From NCBI GenBank assembly GCA_013365365.1, contig JABVXU010000020.1, positions 124,001-188,000 of the forward strand: DNA of 64,000 nucleotides. Direction: 5' to 3'. Positions 1-13,677 of the stretch are shown here, one piece after another. Within the stretch, counting starts at the first letter, position 1. Each line of letters starts with the position of its first letter. The stretch is from Cruorifilaria tuberocauda (lineage: Eukaryota > Nematoda > Chromadorea > Rhabditida > Onchocercidae). The notes beneath the pieces were generated by a model. It did not search any database. It had not been told where the DNA came from and saw only the letters and a list, made by a program, of their open reading frames with translations. The position numbers and the translations under genes are program-made.

Positions 1-361
1 GAAATAAGCCCAATCTTCTTGATTGAAGGTGAATATCAGCCATAATTTCTCCGCTCATCTCCTTAAGATCTGTTCACTCTCTTCCCTTTTCCGAATTCGA
101 CAATATATTTAGAAGGGAGGCTATCAATCATTAAAATTGGAAGTTGATTTCAATGACTTTTGCAGCGTAATGTTTGTTTTTTAGTTTTTGCGATTTATAT
201 ACTGAGCTTCCACAAATAAATTAAAAGTATATCAATTAAAAGTTAAAAGTAAAGTATATTCTAAATTTGAGTCCTTAGTTCAAAAATACTCACACAGCTA
301 CATTAACTTCATTCTTCTTAAAAATCACTGGATCCCTTGTAACATACGAATTCGGGAACAG
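1..361. other. Intergenic, no gene recognised
   Basis: AT-rich sequence downstream of the small minus-strand gene that ends at 362. I see no open frame with splice sites. It probably holds the 3' UTR of that gene. Confidence 0.4.
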
Positions 362-654
362 TTAAAAAATATTTTTACTGGCACTTTCATCCAAAACACT
401 TTTGTCCGCTAATCGTATTCAATACTCAAAACCACGTGACTGATATATTTTTTATAACGTTTAACCCAACAAACGAGGAACTTACATGATTCTTCTTTAA
501 GCCAAAATCTTCCTTCCCACCACTTGTACATAGGTCGTAAGATTACATTGGTCTTCATTGTATGTACTACTTGACCATATAAATACGCCATTTGTTGGGC
601 GACCTGCTTCATTAATGTGAACCCCTGCTTTGCGGCAATTAATGCTTGATTCAT
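362..654 (-). CDS. Small two-exon protein of unknown function, about 71 aa
   Basis: I do not recognise the family. Exons are 654-486 and 408-362 (minus strand). The start ATG at 654 sits 5 bases after a strong TTTTCAG acceptor (660-666), as expected for a trans-spliced first exon, so the in-frame codons further upstream are probably not coding. The first exon ends at a GTAAG donor in phase 1. An ATTAG acceptor at 409-413 restores the frame and leads to a TAA at 364-362. The product would have an N-terminal helix rich in Ala, Gln and Met, then a Trp-rich basic stretch (KWWEGRFW) and a short polar tail. No clear signal peptide or full membrane span is visible. Size and composition would fit a small organelle or membrane-associated subunit, but this is a guess. 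The second exon is less certain than the first. Confidence 0.5.
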
Positions 655-659
655 TTTCA

Positions 660-666
660 CTGAAAA
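660..666 (-). promoter_or_regulatory. Probable spliced-leader acceptor of the small gene
   Basis: On the minus strand this reads TTTTCAG and lies 5 bases before the ATG at 654. There is no upstream coding exon in phase. In nematodes this arrangement is typical of SL1 trans-splicing. Confidence 0.45.
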
Positions 667-2484
667 CCTCAGATTACGTAATCCATTCAAAACTGAAATT
701 TCTAGCTTAATCTTAACCACTATTCTCAAGCAATTTTACAGCTATTTTATAACTATTAAAGAAAAAAGTTTTCCACAATGTTAATACTAAACAGGAATAA
801 ATAAATTTCCAAATTATTTAGATGCATAAAATGCAATTGATGCAATAACTTTGCAAAAGTGAGCAATATTATTAGCGAGAAAAACAGAAAAAACCATCCG
901 GAAGAGAAGTTTAGGATCTTCTGAAAGAGAAATGATGTGTAACAGGTCAGTCAAAAGATACATCATATATGGCTACGTGGAAGAAATCATTATGAGCACC
1001 TGTTCCAAGCCACAACCACCACCACACCTACTAAACAAGACCGCCACACGTCCCCAACGTCTGAAGAACACATGACGAACAGCTAACGGACGATTCGAGC
1101 TGCAATAGTGGAGAAATTCCTGAGGTCGACTCTTTCTCACCATTTCAAATTTCAAATTTTCATTCGTTCCATCATGCACGTTTTTGTTACGTCTTATGCG
1201 TCTACTTCAGACTTATTGTTGCTACTGAATAAAGGCTTGTTTAATTTTAAGCTTTCTAAAGTATTAACTGAAAATATTGAGGTTTGTCTTAACTATTGTC
1301 AAATTTCTTTTAAATTCACTGACATAGCAGTGACGTAGCTTTATGAGGACATTAGGTAATTCTAACTAAATCTAGTTTCGTTTTTAATCTCAAGCAATGT
1401 TTCATTTTTGCCGTAGTCTACTTTTCATATTTTATAGTACTATGCTTTACATCCCATCACTGTGTGATTTTACACTCTATACTTACTCTGCATGAATTTA
1501 CCCGAGAGGAATTGGCTGAATGGGTGTAATATTGTAGTGTCACTGTTACAAAAAAAATGAATTGTAATTGTTTGGGAAGAAAAATTAAACCAATAAACAA
1601 TGATCAGTTAGCATTTAATAACACCAGTGTTTCCACTGATTCATCATTTGGCTTTCTTAATATCTCTGTACGCCTATTGATTTAGCAATACTATTGAGAT
1701 CGTTTGGCTGTATTGTATCACCAATATTTATTTATTGCTGATGTCTTGTCTTGGTGTCCTACGTGAAAATCTGACATATGCCTAATTATGTATAACAAAT
1801 AATGGTGAAGTTAGTTTCAAATTCCAGGACAGGGTTGCGTAATTCCAAAAGAACTTTGGGTCAAAATTTAATTAAATTAGTTGAACTGTTGAAATTTTAA
1901 AGTTTTAACTTTACAGAATGAAGTGAAGATTGTACAACTCATGGAAAAGTTGCCCACTCTATCGTCTCACATACACTTTATTCAAAATTACTTTCAAGGA
2001 ATTTCAGGATGATTCGAAAAGATAAACCTCAGTTAGATTCCGTAAAAAAGGAGTTATTGTTTCACATGAAAAATCATATCGTTGGAACGATAAGCGCAAG
2101 AAGAGAAGTTGTATTTCTGTCAAATTACCATAAAATAATAGAAATAATAGGCATTAAGCATAAAAGGGCATTAGTTCTAAATTTAAAAATTTTAAATTCG
2201 GAATGGTTTTTCTATCATGTAATTCAATTTCGAAATGAATTTAGTGTGGCAAAATTACTTTACATTGAGACCTAACTGCAGAATTGATCTGAAAAATGAT
2301 TTTATTAATTTTATCGAAATTATCTTATGAGCTTAATGACATTAGTTAGATGAGTGTTCTACTAAACTATTGCTTATAAAAACATAAAAATTTTCAATAC
2401 TTCAGAATATATTCAGCATATATTTACTGAAATATTATGTGAAGCTCGTAATGTATTAACTAAAAATTTAAGATTTATAATGCA
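667..2484. other. Intergenic between divergent genes
   Basis: Region between the small minus-strand gene and separase, presumably holding both promoters. Around 990-1110 the sequence is less AT-rich than its surroundings. Open frames at 973-1179 (-), 1108-1338 (+) and 2009-2275 (+) do not connect to neighbouring exons in phase, so I do not call them. The separase transcript may begin in this interval with an untranslated exon; a TTTCAG lies at about 2002-2007. Confidence 0.35.
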
Positions 2485-5400
2485 ATGAAGGAATTATTTG
2501 ATAATAGTAGTGCGGATTTTTACAATCTTTCTTCAACCGTGAAGCACGTGAAGATAATTCGGTTGCTAATAACATGTGTGGAAAAATATAAACTTCATCA
2601 CCATTTGCAAGTACGTGAGTTACAATTATGAAGAATACCAGGGAATATTGGTGTTTTCCACTTAATCAACCTGATTTTTCAAAGTGCTACTAGATGTAGA
2701 ACAACTATAGCATAAAACGATTACAATCTATGCTTATGTCATTAGATGCGTAATTGTAATTAATTCATCTTGATGATGATTTGTTTCATGTTTATTGTCA
2801 GATTTTGAAAACGGAAATTGTTGCTTTCTTGTTAATTATTCTGACCATTGAATAACTATTGGATTCTTTAAACTATAGTTTTTTGAGTTTCAAGGATGCT
2901 TTCTGTGTATGGGATTCACGTTTAGCTCCTGTAGTGCTCTCACTTTCTGATCCGGTGGAACAGCGGAAATACAGCAGATACGCAAAATTACTTGCTGCTT
3001 GCCTACTTGATTCTGATGAGGTTTTCTTTTTAAACCTTGAGAAATTTATCTTTTAATAAAAAAATAAATTCTATATATTCAGTATGCACAACGGCCAGTA
3101 GATTTATGACTGTTCGATCTATAGTTTTATCAGTAAAATTCAAAGCTGTTTTATTATATCATTGTTTCTTAATAAAGTCGCAAGGCTTATTATGTCTTGA
3201 AAGTTTTGAAACGATCAATGTAGAATTATGCTCAGGCTTAACTATTTAATGCAACTCAGAAAGATTATTTACAGTACACAAAAGCCATTATTTGTTTGGG
3301 TCACGCTGTACGGTTACATGATGGTGACGTTCATTCAAGATTGTTGCTCACCTACTGGCTATGCCTTCTAGGATATTGGTCATTAGCCAAAACACAGTTG
3401 TTTAATGGAGAAGAAGTAAAACGGATGTATTCTATTCACAAAGAAATCATAAACGAAGTTATTAATGACATCATTAATTTACATACGAGGAAAACAATGG
3501 TATGACTATGCACTCTTATTTGCTTGAAATTAAATTAATTGTTTAGTTACCTTATTGGAACAAATTAAAGTATTGTAATATTCTGGAATGGGTTGTTTAA
3601 TTATTTGGAATTGCGAGGTCTAATTGATAGGCAGTTTATTAATTAAATCTATTTCATCCAGGGTTGTCACTCCAGCGAAGCACTGTCAGAGCAAGATCAT
3701 ATCATTAAAGCTATGCAGTATTTTGAATCGGTTCTTACGAAATCGAAAATAAAAACATTTCAACAATATGAAGCACAAATTCTTATTAAACAAGTCTTGA
3801 TAGCTGCAAATCATTTTTCTTACGCTGATTTAACACTGGTAGGCACAATCTTTTTGATTTCCTTAAATGATATTCAAGCATACATGCTGTGATTGATGAG
3901 ATAGTTAGATAATTGTTAGATTGAAAGGTATCTAATAACTAATTTTCGATCATGTTGTAAAAGTACAACACTTTATTAGCTAATAGGAATATTCGTTCGA
4001 ATAATGCATCAGTTTTTTGTCGACTTCATACTGCACACGTTCAAGTACGATATTTGCAAAAAAATTTTTAGATACTAGTTGTTAAGCCATTCCGTTTTTT
4101 GCTTTTACCAGTTCAGTAGCTCTTACTCTCACTAGTTTTTTGCTCTTACTGGTTTGACTGAAATTCTCCATATTTGCAGTGACTAGATTATTATAAATTG
4201 TTTGAAAAAGTTATAGATTTTTAACTAAATCGTTAGAATAAAGCTGTTTTAATCGGTTTTCATTGATGCTGTTTCATGTGCTTCACAAAAAATGAGTTAC
4301 AATTACTTTATTTGTCTAAACTTTGTAGATTGGCGATCCATTACAAAATATGGATTTTATGAAAGCTCGGTACGAAACTTTAGTGAAATGTCGAAGTAGC
4401 GCATATTATGGTAACGATATCAAGGAAGAGGATGTCGCTTGCGCTGCATTTGCTAGCGGTGAATTTGAAGAAACAAAAATCGATGAATACCGTAGGTTCT
4501 AAAAGCTTTAACATCACTTAATTGAAATAACAAGCTTAAAATTAGCTGTTTTTCGAGACAGGAATGAAAAGCAAAACAGTTTCTGATCAAGGATTCATAC
4601 TACTGACCTGAGGTTTAAAAACAATTTCTGTTTGAAGGATTGTCTAGAGTTCAAGCATTGGGAAGAATTGACATTATGTTGTATTCTAGAAATAAATACT
4701 TTTTTCAGTGAAATTAAGTGCAGTTTTGGCAGAGCATTTCAAAGTGGTACTGCAGCTATGTTTTAAATATGTTGAGTTAGGAATTCTTCGGGAAAGTGAA
4801 AGTGAGGGGTTGAAATTATTACACCAGGTTCTAAAAACAGCAAATTTGCAGAGGTTTGTGTTTAACATTGTGATTATTAGCTGAGTGCTACACAATAATC
4901 AAGTTTTAATAAGTGTATGAAAATTGTCAAATCTTTATAATTGTACTTTTTCAAATTTTGGTTTCTAACGACTATTTTAATGATATTACAATTATTGTAT
5001 ATAATGATCTCTCTTTTTTAATTTTTGATTAGGTGTTTGGCAGTGCTGAACGTTTTATTTTTGACATCGACACTTGCTCGCGGGAATAATATGAAGGTTC
5101 GCCCAGATCCATTTCGACTACTTGTTGCTTCTTTGTGGAGTGTAAGTATACTGTTTAGGATCAGTTATTTTAGCTAAAAGTTTTCGATTAATTTATGGCT
5201 TTTTAGAAAATATTATTTGCTGAACATCATTCTTATAAATGGTGCTTCCTGTTTCACAAATGATTATTGTTTTTTAAGAAATCGAAAAATGAAACTTCTA
5301 TTCATCTAGAAGAGCAAAACGAAGAAATAAATTTATCTTCTAAAAGTCAAGAAATAACAGATCTAACTAAAGATGGACCAGAAAGGTAATTTGTGTTATT

Positions 5401-8400
5401 TGTTATTTGGTATGAAATCATAGGATAGTTTTAGCGTTTTTTGTCGGCAGTCATAAGTCAAAGTTATTTCCAATTGGATTTCTGGTTGCTCAGTGATTAT
5501 GGTCATTTCAACTGAATGTAGATGAAGAGTATTTATTTTCAAATTCCAGCCTATCAGAAGCAAATAATGAAAGTATGGAGAATAAATTAATATTGGACGA
5601 GCATGTTGAATTTTGCAAATGCGTAATGTGTACACTCTGTGACATGAATTCACAGATGCACATCGAAGCTATTTTTTCGAAGATGTTATTTTATCGATAT
5701 TCATCAAGAATGTTTCGTATGCTTTGCGAAAGGTATTCTTCCATATTTTCATTTATGTTTTTTGAACTGACTATGCCTTGTTAACTTATTCTGCCTTCAT
5801 CGACTTTTGTTGAAGCGGTCAGTTATTTGCCATCTATTGATATCAAAAAAAAAGATTGTGTGAGTTGTGCACATTTAGGATTTTGAAACTTCCTCGGGAA
5901 ACTTCATTAGATGTAATTGCGATTTGTTCGGCACTTCAGAAAGAGGCAACGGAAAAAGTAATTTTTCTTATTTACCAAATTCTTCATCACATTTACTTTC
6001 ATATACTTTTCTTCGTCCAATCTTACTGGTTTATCAAATGTTTAACTAGATTTCAGGTAATTGAAGAACGAAGATATCCTCTAGAAGCATTAGATCGTTT
6101 TTTAGTTGCAGCAATTCGATGGCTTCGTAGAGTCGGGGAAGAAGAGAAACCGGAAATCATACAGGACGTAATAAAAGAATCGTTGAAAGTATATTTATAA
6201 TTTTTCTAAACAGGATATTCTTCAGCGCAAATCTCCTCGGATTTTCTGGTTCTTTTTTTTTCTTTTTTTTGATATTTCAATATGCGACTGTATTTTTTGA
6301 TATGCTCAACGGATCCCATACGCTTTCGCTGGCAATGGTTAACAATACGGCAGTTGGCGCGAACGCCATTGAAATTTCCAAAGTTAGAATGGATACGTTT
6401 ACATGTGAAAGCAGGACTGCGTTCGCCGTTGAAATCTATTGTAATTAATCTTGCATCGGAACTGAATGCTTTGTACGTGAAAATTTTCTAATGCTAATGA
6501 CAAATGTCATAATATTATAAAAGAAGCAGTTATTATTTACCTATGTGCCATGCATAACTGTTGAAAAGAAATCTCAAATTTTCAAATACATCAAATTTAT
6601 ACAGTTTCTTAATGCGCAAACTGCTTATATGTATTAATTCAGTTTCAAAACATTTCGGCATCATGATTTGTTTATCGCTACCCTTCAAAGCACCTATTTT
6701 TTCAGAACGCTTTGTTCACCAAGACCATCTTCTATTTCGAACTCCGAGAAACATACACCGACATCAAAAACAGATCATAAGGCTGGTACTAACATCATCT
6801 CCAGTTGCGTGGACTCGGAAATGGAAGAAGCCCGAAAAGATTTCGATTCATTTTCACATCTTTTCTATAGGTTTAAATTCCTGTTCACTAGTTTCATTTT
6901 ACGAGGCTGTCGGATTTTTGGTTCATTTTCCGTACAAAAATTGCAATTGAATTATGCAATAAATGCATGAATTAATTTTTGAGCTTTTACAAGGCTTAAT
7001 CTTTGACTTTAGGGAGTGGCGATTCCAAACATGTTCTTATTTGGGACAAATCTGTGCTTTCCAGTATAAAGCTGATTGGATTGAGCCAGATTGGAGCGCT
7101 GCTTATTATTTTAATGAAGCAATGTTTATGAGTACTCGCCAGTTGGCCCGTATGATTTCCAAAAAATCGGGGAAGATTCAAAATTTTCATTTCGAAAACA
7201 TCGAAAAATTTAAAAGGGCAGTTCAACGTTTACCTCCTGGTAAGTTTTAAAAATTCCCCTACAATCGATTCTAAAAAATTCACGATATATTTTATAATTT
7301 TTTTGGCATTACTTTTGCTTGAGGAAAAGCTCACTTTAGTTAGTTGGCATCACTTATTAATTATGTCATCTTTTTCTTGATGAAAAATCATAACTACTTA
7401 TGCACTCATTAGTAGCAAAGTTAAAACTCGTTAAGTCAAGCAATATTTTGTTATGAATTCAGTAACTTTGTTTTTTTGATTATATTTTTTAGATTTCATA
7501 GCGAAAACTGCAGGAACGGATTATACATTTTTAAGCATTGAATTTTCAGATTTGACAGTGGTACAACTTTTTCTGGACTCTAGACGAATACTTTGGTTAA
7601 TTAAATTATACAACGGCCGATTACCATTAGTTGTACCTATCGCATTTGTTTCACAGGTAATGGTTGATCATGAAGTATTCGTTAATCTTCATAGATATAA
7701 CAAAGGCATGAGACCCATCTCATTGATTGTTTGAAATCTTAATTCTACTAATTTTGTTTGAATTACAATTGACGGTCTTCAAATAGATAAATTTTGAATT
7801 CTAAACAAAAACGAACTTGAGTAAAGTGTCAGATGTGATGTTAAAAAACTATTATATCGTTGTTTTTTTTTTCTTCTTGAAGCAAATGCAGAAAAAAGCT
7901 TCTTAGGATGATGTGCTCCTGAAACGTTTCTCAACTCTGTTGGTAGAAAATGATGCATCAGGAAATCTTAGTAAAACATGCACAAATCCAAGAGAATATT
8001 GGCAAATAAGAAGGAAGTTAGACAAGAAACTGAAGGTTGAGTTTTTTAAAGTTGTACATTTGTTAAATTTTTCTTTGAAAAATTGTGACTAAATTTTTGA
8101 CAAAAAGAATTGATGAACAGTGTAACCTGAACAAAAGAAAATAATTGTTCTAGCATTCGAGTTTTTAATTGATCATTAAATTCTGGAACATTTTATTAAT
8201 CAAAATATATTAACAAATAGATAAGGATTGAAGATTAAAAAATTTTTTAGCAGTACAAATTATGAAGATCATCAAATTTTTATAGATTTTGATTAACGAG
8301 ATACAAACCGAATGGTTTGGAATTTTTTCCCTCCTATTATTACCTTCTGTTAATGTTAATGATGCTCATGTCTCACTTATCGATGAATTAGTGAGCAATG

Positions 8401-10757
8401 GATTTTCAAGAAGCTTCGCAAGTGTATGAATGAACAGAGTTTTCCTGTTTTATTTTTTTTCGTACTTCGATTTGCTTTTTTATGTAACGAAAATGCAGTA
8501 TAATTTCGAATTATGTAATATGAGGGAAAAAACTTTACCGAACTTAGGATTCAATAATTTTATAAAAGTAATAGTTACTGATCGGATCCTCGTAGATTAC
8601 AACAGTGAATTTGTATAGGGCACTTCTGAAATTGAAATAATTTCAAACTTTTTTAGACATTAGTTGAGAATTTGGACATATCGACAGCCAGTTGGCGGCA
8701 ACTGGCACAAAGGTTTTTAAGTTTAGAAAATTTTAATGAAACCGTTGCTACCTATATTGCTGATCGTCGGAGTCATTGGATATCGAAGTTAGGAAAACAG
8801 TTATTCCTTCGTGACTTTTCAAACAGTTATGTCTTGTTTTGCGTCTCACCGGTTAGTCTAATTTTTGCAAGCTGTTTTGAAACGTTTTTCTAATTTTCCT
8901 GCTCTAGTTGGATCTTATTGGAGCAATTGGAACAATTAGGAAAATTTCTATGATTAGTTTTATTTAGTCAAGTAAAAATCATTACAAGTATAGTCTTTTC
9001 CGAAAATACTAATTGACTGTAACATTCTTACTTTAGGAATTAGCTTCATTTCCTTTCGAACTTTTGCCGGTGATGGAATCACACAAGCGTGTTTGCAGGA
9101 TATCATCATTCCATATGTTCGAGGAACTTTTATGTCTTTCGAAAGAGGTTTTTCTTTCCTTCTTATACTGCTTTTCTCTGTCCAGGCTTTATGAAAAATT
9201 TCATCTTTGTATTATAATTTGAGATACCAAAAACGGTTGAGGGAAAGAATTCTTTTTACGTGCTTGATCCTGGAGGTGATTTAACCGATACACAGAAAAG
9301 ACTCTCGAAAGAATTGGAAAAATATACTTATTGGAGAGGAACAATTGGAGCTGCACCAAAGCCAGATGAATTACGCAACTCACTAGAAACTAGTGATCTA
9401 TTCTTGTAAGTGATCTAGATTACCTGTATAGATTTTTTATTGGTTTATGAAGAAGCTCAGCAACCTTAAAAAATCCTGGATTTCTAAAATTTTGATAAAT
9501 CCCTGTTTGATACCATTAGCATCTAATGATTTATAGTTTATTCATAGTGGTCTGCTGACCCATTTTTCTAAGGGACTTAAAAATTTCCTTTCATTTGTAG
9601 TTATAGTGTTGTTTTCGGTTTCCCTAAAAATTTGTGTAACAGCATTTCAGTTTCTATCGTTTTTCAAATTTTTTAAGTTATATGGGCCATGGAAGTGGTG
9701 GTAGATATTTTGGAAGATCAACAGTTTTACGGAGTAACATTCGCGCTGTATCACTTCTTATGGGCTGTTCCAGGTTTCATGTGTTCCTTTGTATAATTTC
9801 ATGAAATTGAAATTTGAATCACAAAATGACAGAGGACGTATTTATTTTTAATATTTTAAATTGAAAATAGAATTTAATTTTTAGTGTTCGCATAACTTGT
9901 GAGGGCGAAGGATTCGATGGCAGGGGTGCAATTTACGATTATATTATAGCAAAATGTCCTTGTATTGTCGGTTGTCTTTGGATGGTGAGTTGATGTTTAG
10001 CACGAGCAACATTGGATTTCAAATCACAGAATCAATGTTATAAAAAGTCTTCTTTGCTCATATATTAATATTTGGGAATGCAATATCGTTTGACGACCGA
10101 CGGAAGTAAACATAAAGTCATTTTTTGACGTTACATTTGAATTCAAAAATTTTAATTTCTCTCTGTCTAAGGTCACTGATGGTGAAATTGATCGGGTGCT
10201 TTTGGCTCTGCTGGATTTCTGTTTCTCAGAAATTCAAAAACCAAATGGTAATAAAATTAGTTCGAAGTAAGTTTTTAAGCACACTGAAATTTAAGCAATA
10301 TTTTATTTCTAGAGTACAAACATAGTTCCTTGTTAGATTAGTGGAAATATTTAGTACATTGAAATTGTTTTGTGTTTTATTTTACTCTGCGATATTTACG
10401 TACATATTTATCAAATTATATTTTATTTGTGTATTACATTTTTTCTTTTCTTTTGAAAATTTTTTCCTTCGAAAGCTTTTGTTTAAATGGTTTGATTAAA
10501 ATATATGTTTCAGTTCCTCATATCGCCTACTGATAGATGGACTCGCATACGCTCGCAAGGCATGTAAGCTGAGATACCTGACTGGTGGTGCTGTTGTTGC
10601 ATATGGATTACCCATTGTAACCCATCTTTCGCAAGATATGATAAGGATGAAAGAACAGTTGGAAACAACGAAACTTGCGGATCAGGATACTACTTCGTTG
10701 CAGAAATCAGAGGAGTTATTAGAGGATACTGCTTCTAACAAGTCGCATCATCGCTGA
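2485..10757 (+). CDS. sep-1: Separase (separin), caspase-like cysteine protease, family C50
   Basis: Separase cleaves the kleisin subunit of cohesin to start anaphase; in nematodes it also acts in cortical granule release. Exons: 2485-2610, 2895-3020, 3260-3499, 3662-3838, 4329-4491, 4709-4853, 5033-5141, 5279-5385, 5550-5732, 5879-5957, 6057-6188, ~6282-6472 (start unclear), 6706-6870, 7013-7239, 7493-7656, 7907-8035, 8286-8423, 8657-8851, 9037-9147, 9224-9405, 9678-9773, 9885-9984, 10172-10266, 10514-10757. Phases agree at every junction except the one before ~6282. The product is about 1,210 aa, close to the C. elegans length of about 1,260. The C-terminal core is diagnostic: FYVLDPGGDL with TQKR, then FFYMGHGSG (catalytic His), LLMGCSS (catalytic Cys), and CPCIVGCLWMVTDGEIDR. 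The remaining exons also line up with SEP-1, including a Cys-rich FCKCVMCTLC segment at 5550-5732. The start at 2485 is the least certain part. Confidence 0.93.
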
Positions 10758-11446
10758 AGCTATAATCAGTAATGGAATCTCTGCTAAAGAAAATTTTTTG
10801 TTGAGGATGTTATCAAAAAAACAGTTTGAGTTTGGAAGTAATGATTTCATAGTCAAAGTTTCCTAACCATTCCAATTTTGCCTATTCGTGAGAATTTTAT
10901 AGATCACATCTTCGTCATGTAGCAATTGCACACAAAATGTTTCTCCACTCAATTAAAATTTTTGTTTATAATATGATGCTAATGGTGAATGCTTTTTGAA
11001 AGTATGTTGATTTATCGGAAATGCGTTAAAAGTTTGACTGAATACAGGAAATTTCGGTAAATGTAGAAATTGGAATATGCGATTTTCTCTGCTCCAATAC
11101 AGGCGTTGTTATTTGTAAATATTAGTTCAAATTATTTACTGCTTTCTAACATCATTTTTCAAAAAATTGATATCTACTACAAAGTGTGCAAACTTGAAAA
11201 TTGAGGTTTCTAGAAATTTTTTACAATGTACGAGGTGCAAGTTGCTCTTTGCTTTCTCAGTACTTTATGCCTCCTGTGATTGAATCACTTTTTGTCCCTG
11301 TTTTTCTTTATACCTGTTCTTTCATTTTTATTCAATGCATTATTTTAAAACTTGTTTGTGTGCCGCATGTATTCTGTGCAAAACAATTTTATAAAACTTT
11401 TTCAACTAGCTAAATTTCAAGATACAGTTATGTTTGTATCCGTAGG

Positions 11447-11452
11447 AATAAA
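11447..11452 (+). terminator. Candidate poly(A) signal for separase
   Basis: AATAAA about 690 bases after the separase stop codon. It is the first perfect hexamer I noticed downstream, but the distance is long for a nematode 3' UTR, so this is tentative. Confidence 0.25.
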
Positions 11453-13439
11453 ATATCAACATCTTGCTGCTGCAATGAATGTACAGTTTATATGATTTAT
11501 ATGGGATAACAAATATTCTAACTGGATGTTTTCATGCTATTCGTTGGATCGTAAATTGAAGTCTAATTAACGTCGGCTTATACATTTTTATCCTTAAATC
11601 AAATTACGTTTGACCTTGCGTATCGTTTGCATAGTGGCAATCATAAATGGATTACTGGAAAGCAGCGATGATTTTTTCATCCTAAATATTAAATATTGGA
11701 TGGTACTGTCATCAATTTGAATAGGTTAGTCGCTGGTAGAGAAAAATAGGGAAATGACGGATTTGAATATCATAAATAGAGATCATAAATGTATTATTCA
11801 TTTCTCACTGTCTGATATATTGCAATAAATAGACTAAAATCAATTGTGAAGTTTAAACTAGCTTCTTAACGGATGAATCATAATTTGTATGGAATAATTC
11901 TGGATAATAGTCATTACTGTTGTATGCTCACCTGAATATCCTCTCCGTACGGTATCACTTACCATTCCAGATGGCGCCATTGTTAGCATTGTTGTCTCTT
12001 CAGTAGATGATTGTCATAATGTGTAATGTGTCTGTTGATTGTTTGTGAAAGGCATTGATGAAATTTTCAAGGATAGATCAAAATTTAGAACCAATTTCAC
12101 AACTGTAATTATTGATTTGAAGATTACTAAGCAGCAATTTTGCGATAAACGATTGATTTCTGTCTACCGATTAGATCTGAAATTGTTTGATAGCTGCACA
12201 TTTAAAATCTCTTTTAAATTTCTCTAATTTAAAATTTATTCTTTCCCTAAACACGTAGAAAGAAGTACAGAGGAAACAGTGACAACTGAAATTATTCTTT
12301 AATTTTCTATTTTGTCTCCCCTAATTTTTATCTCTGAAGTTATTTCGCTATCCATTTTAACATATCTTATGGATTCAAGGGAAATTGCTTACTGGATAGA
12401 TTTCTGTGAGGCAGAAATTTAAGCTATAAGAGGCAATATGAAATATGAAAGGCGATTCAACGATGAAAAATGAGAATTGTAAGGGATTATTTTCGATGAG
12501 ATTTTTTCCCATATCAGTCAATTTCTACATCCTTTTTTCAAATATTGCGATGGTTGAAAAAAGAAACTACTATATTGTTCAGTAAATAAGCTACTTAGTG
12601 CTGCAACTTCGGCAAAACAAAAATTCAAAAATTTCGGAATTTGTCACAGGTCATTGGAATTTTTCCGGAATAATTTATTTTCCAGAAAGTTCCAACTGAT
12701 TCACTGAAATTTTTGATTGGGTGAATTTATTGGAATGGTACACTTGTACACTGATACATACATAAATGATAAATGATGATCACATTTTCTTATCCAGAAC
12801 TGTCATCAGCAATTGTTTCGTTTGGAATGCATTTGTATCCGGAACAATGTATAAGGTATTGCAATACAGTAACGCTAGTGATGTAAATCATTGACCCATA
12901 TATTAGGTACAGTACACTAGTGATTGTATCATCTGTACTGAATGTATAAGTCAACGTGTCCTAAATCACTTCTTCCCTCCTTTTTTGCTTTAAATGAATC
13001 AACATGTCTAGTCTGTTAATTCTTCTTGCCTTTCATGATTAAAATGAGACTTCCTATACTTCTCACTCATTCCTCTTCTTCAGTAATCCTTCACCGACAG
13101 TGAACGAAGGAGAGAGTTCGCTATGAGTAAGCACGAGCTAATAAGGGAGAAGTGCAATAGCTTCTGCTACAGTTGCAAGTGTTATTTTTGGAAATACTTC
13201 ATGTTACTATACTGGTAGAAATAGAAGTAAGCTGTCCCACTGCATTTATCATCAATGCAAGGAACGTAGTATAATAGCAAGGTAGCAAGGGAGCCTGATA
13301 GAGGAAGAAGGGACGCAACAGACCGTGACTAATTGTCGACAGGTCAAAGCTGAAAGAGCGAAAGGAAAGGAGAAAAAAGAGATGGAAGCTTAGAGAATTC
13401 TCGGTTGGTCTATTTGTTGCGGAAGACACATCCAATCGC

Positions 13440-13640
13440 AAACAAATAATTGGGAGACATTAAGGCGAAGGGCTAGACAGATACATTAGAAAGGTCGAAA
13501 GGAGCGTTGGCGATCGCAGTGATGCGTGTAGCTGCGGCCGCCTAGTACGGGGTGGCACCAGTGCGCGGATCTGCAACAACTCCTGCGGGGAGCGTTTCCT
13601 CTCGGGTAGTAGTAACCGGCATCGACCCGTCCATCCCTCC
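13440..13640. other. GC-rich island in intergenic DNA
   Basis: About 200 bases with many CG dinucleotides, including a GCGGCCGC at about 13534-13541, inside a region that is otherwise strongly AT-rich. It lies 3.6 kb before the LRR gene start and carries no convincing open frame with a start. It could be a distant promoter with a 5' non-coding exon, or a non-coding RNA. Confidence 0.35.
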
Positions 13641-13677
13641 ATCCATCCTCTCCCTCTCTCTCTCTTTCTTTCTCTTT
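13636..13677. repeat. CT-rich low-complexity tract
   Basis: Pyrimidine-rich run with uninterrupted CT dinucleotides in the centre, directly after the GC-rich island. Confidence 0.7.

Noticed and set aside
973..1338. Overlapping frames on both strands in a GC-richer patch
   Set aside because: No acceptor-start arrangement and no in-phase link to a neighbouring exon; likely promoter DNA.
2009..2275. 88-codon frame beginning just after TTTCAGG, considered as the separase start
   Set aside because: The acceptor is tempting, but I found no donor joining it in phase to the exon at 2485 or 2895, and the residues do not resemble separase.
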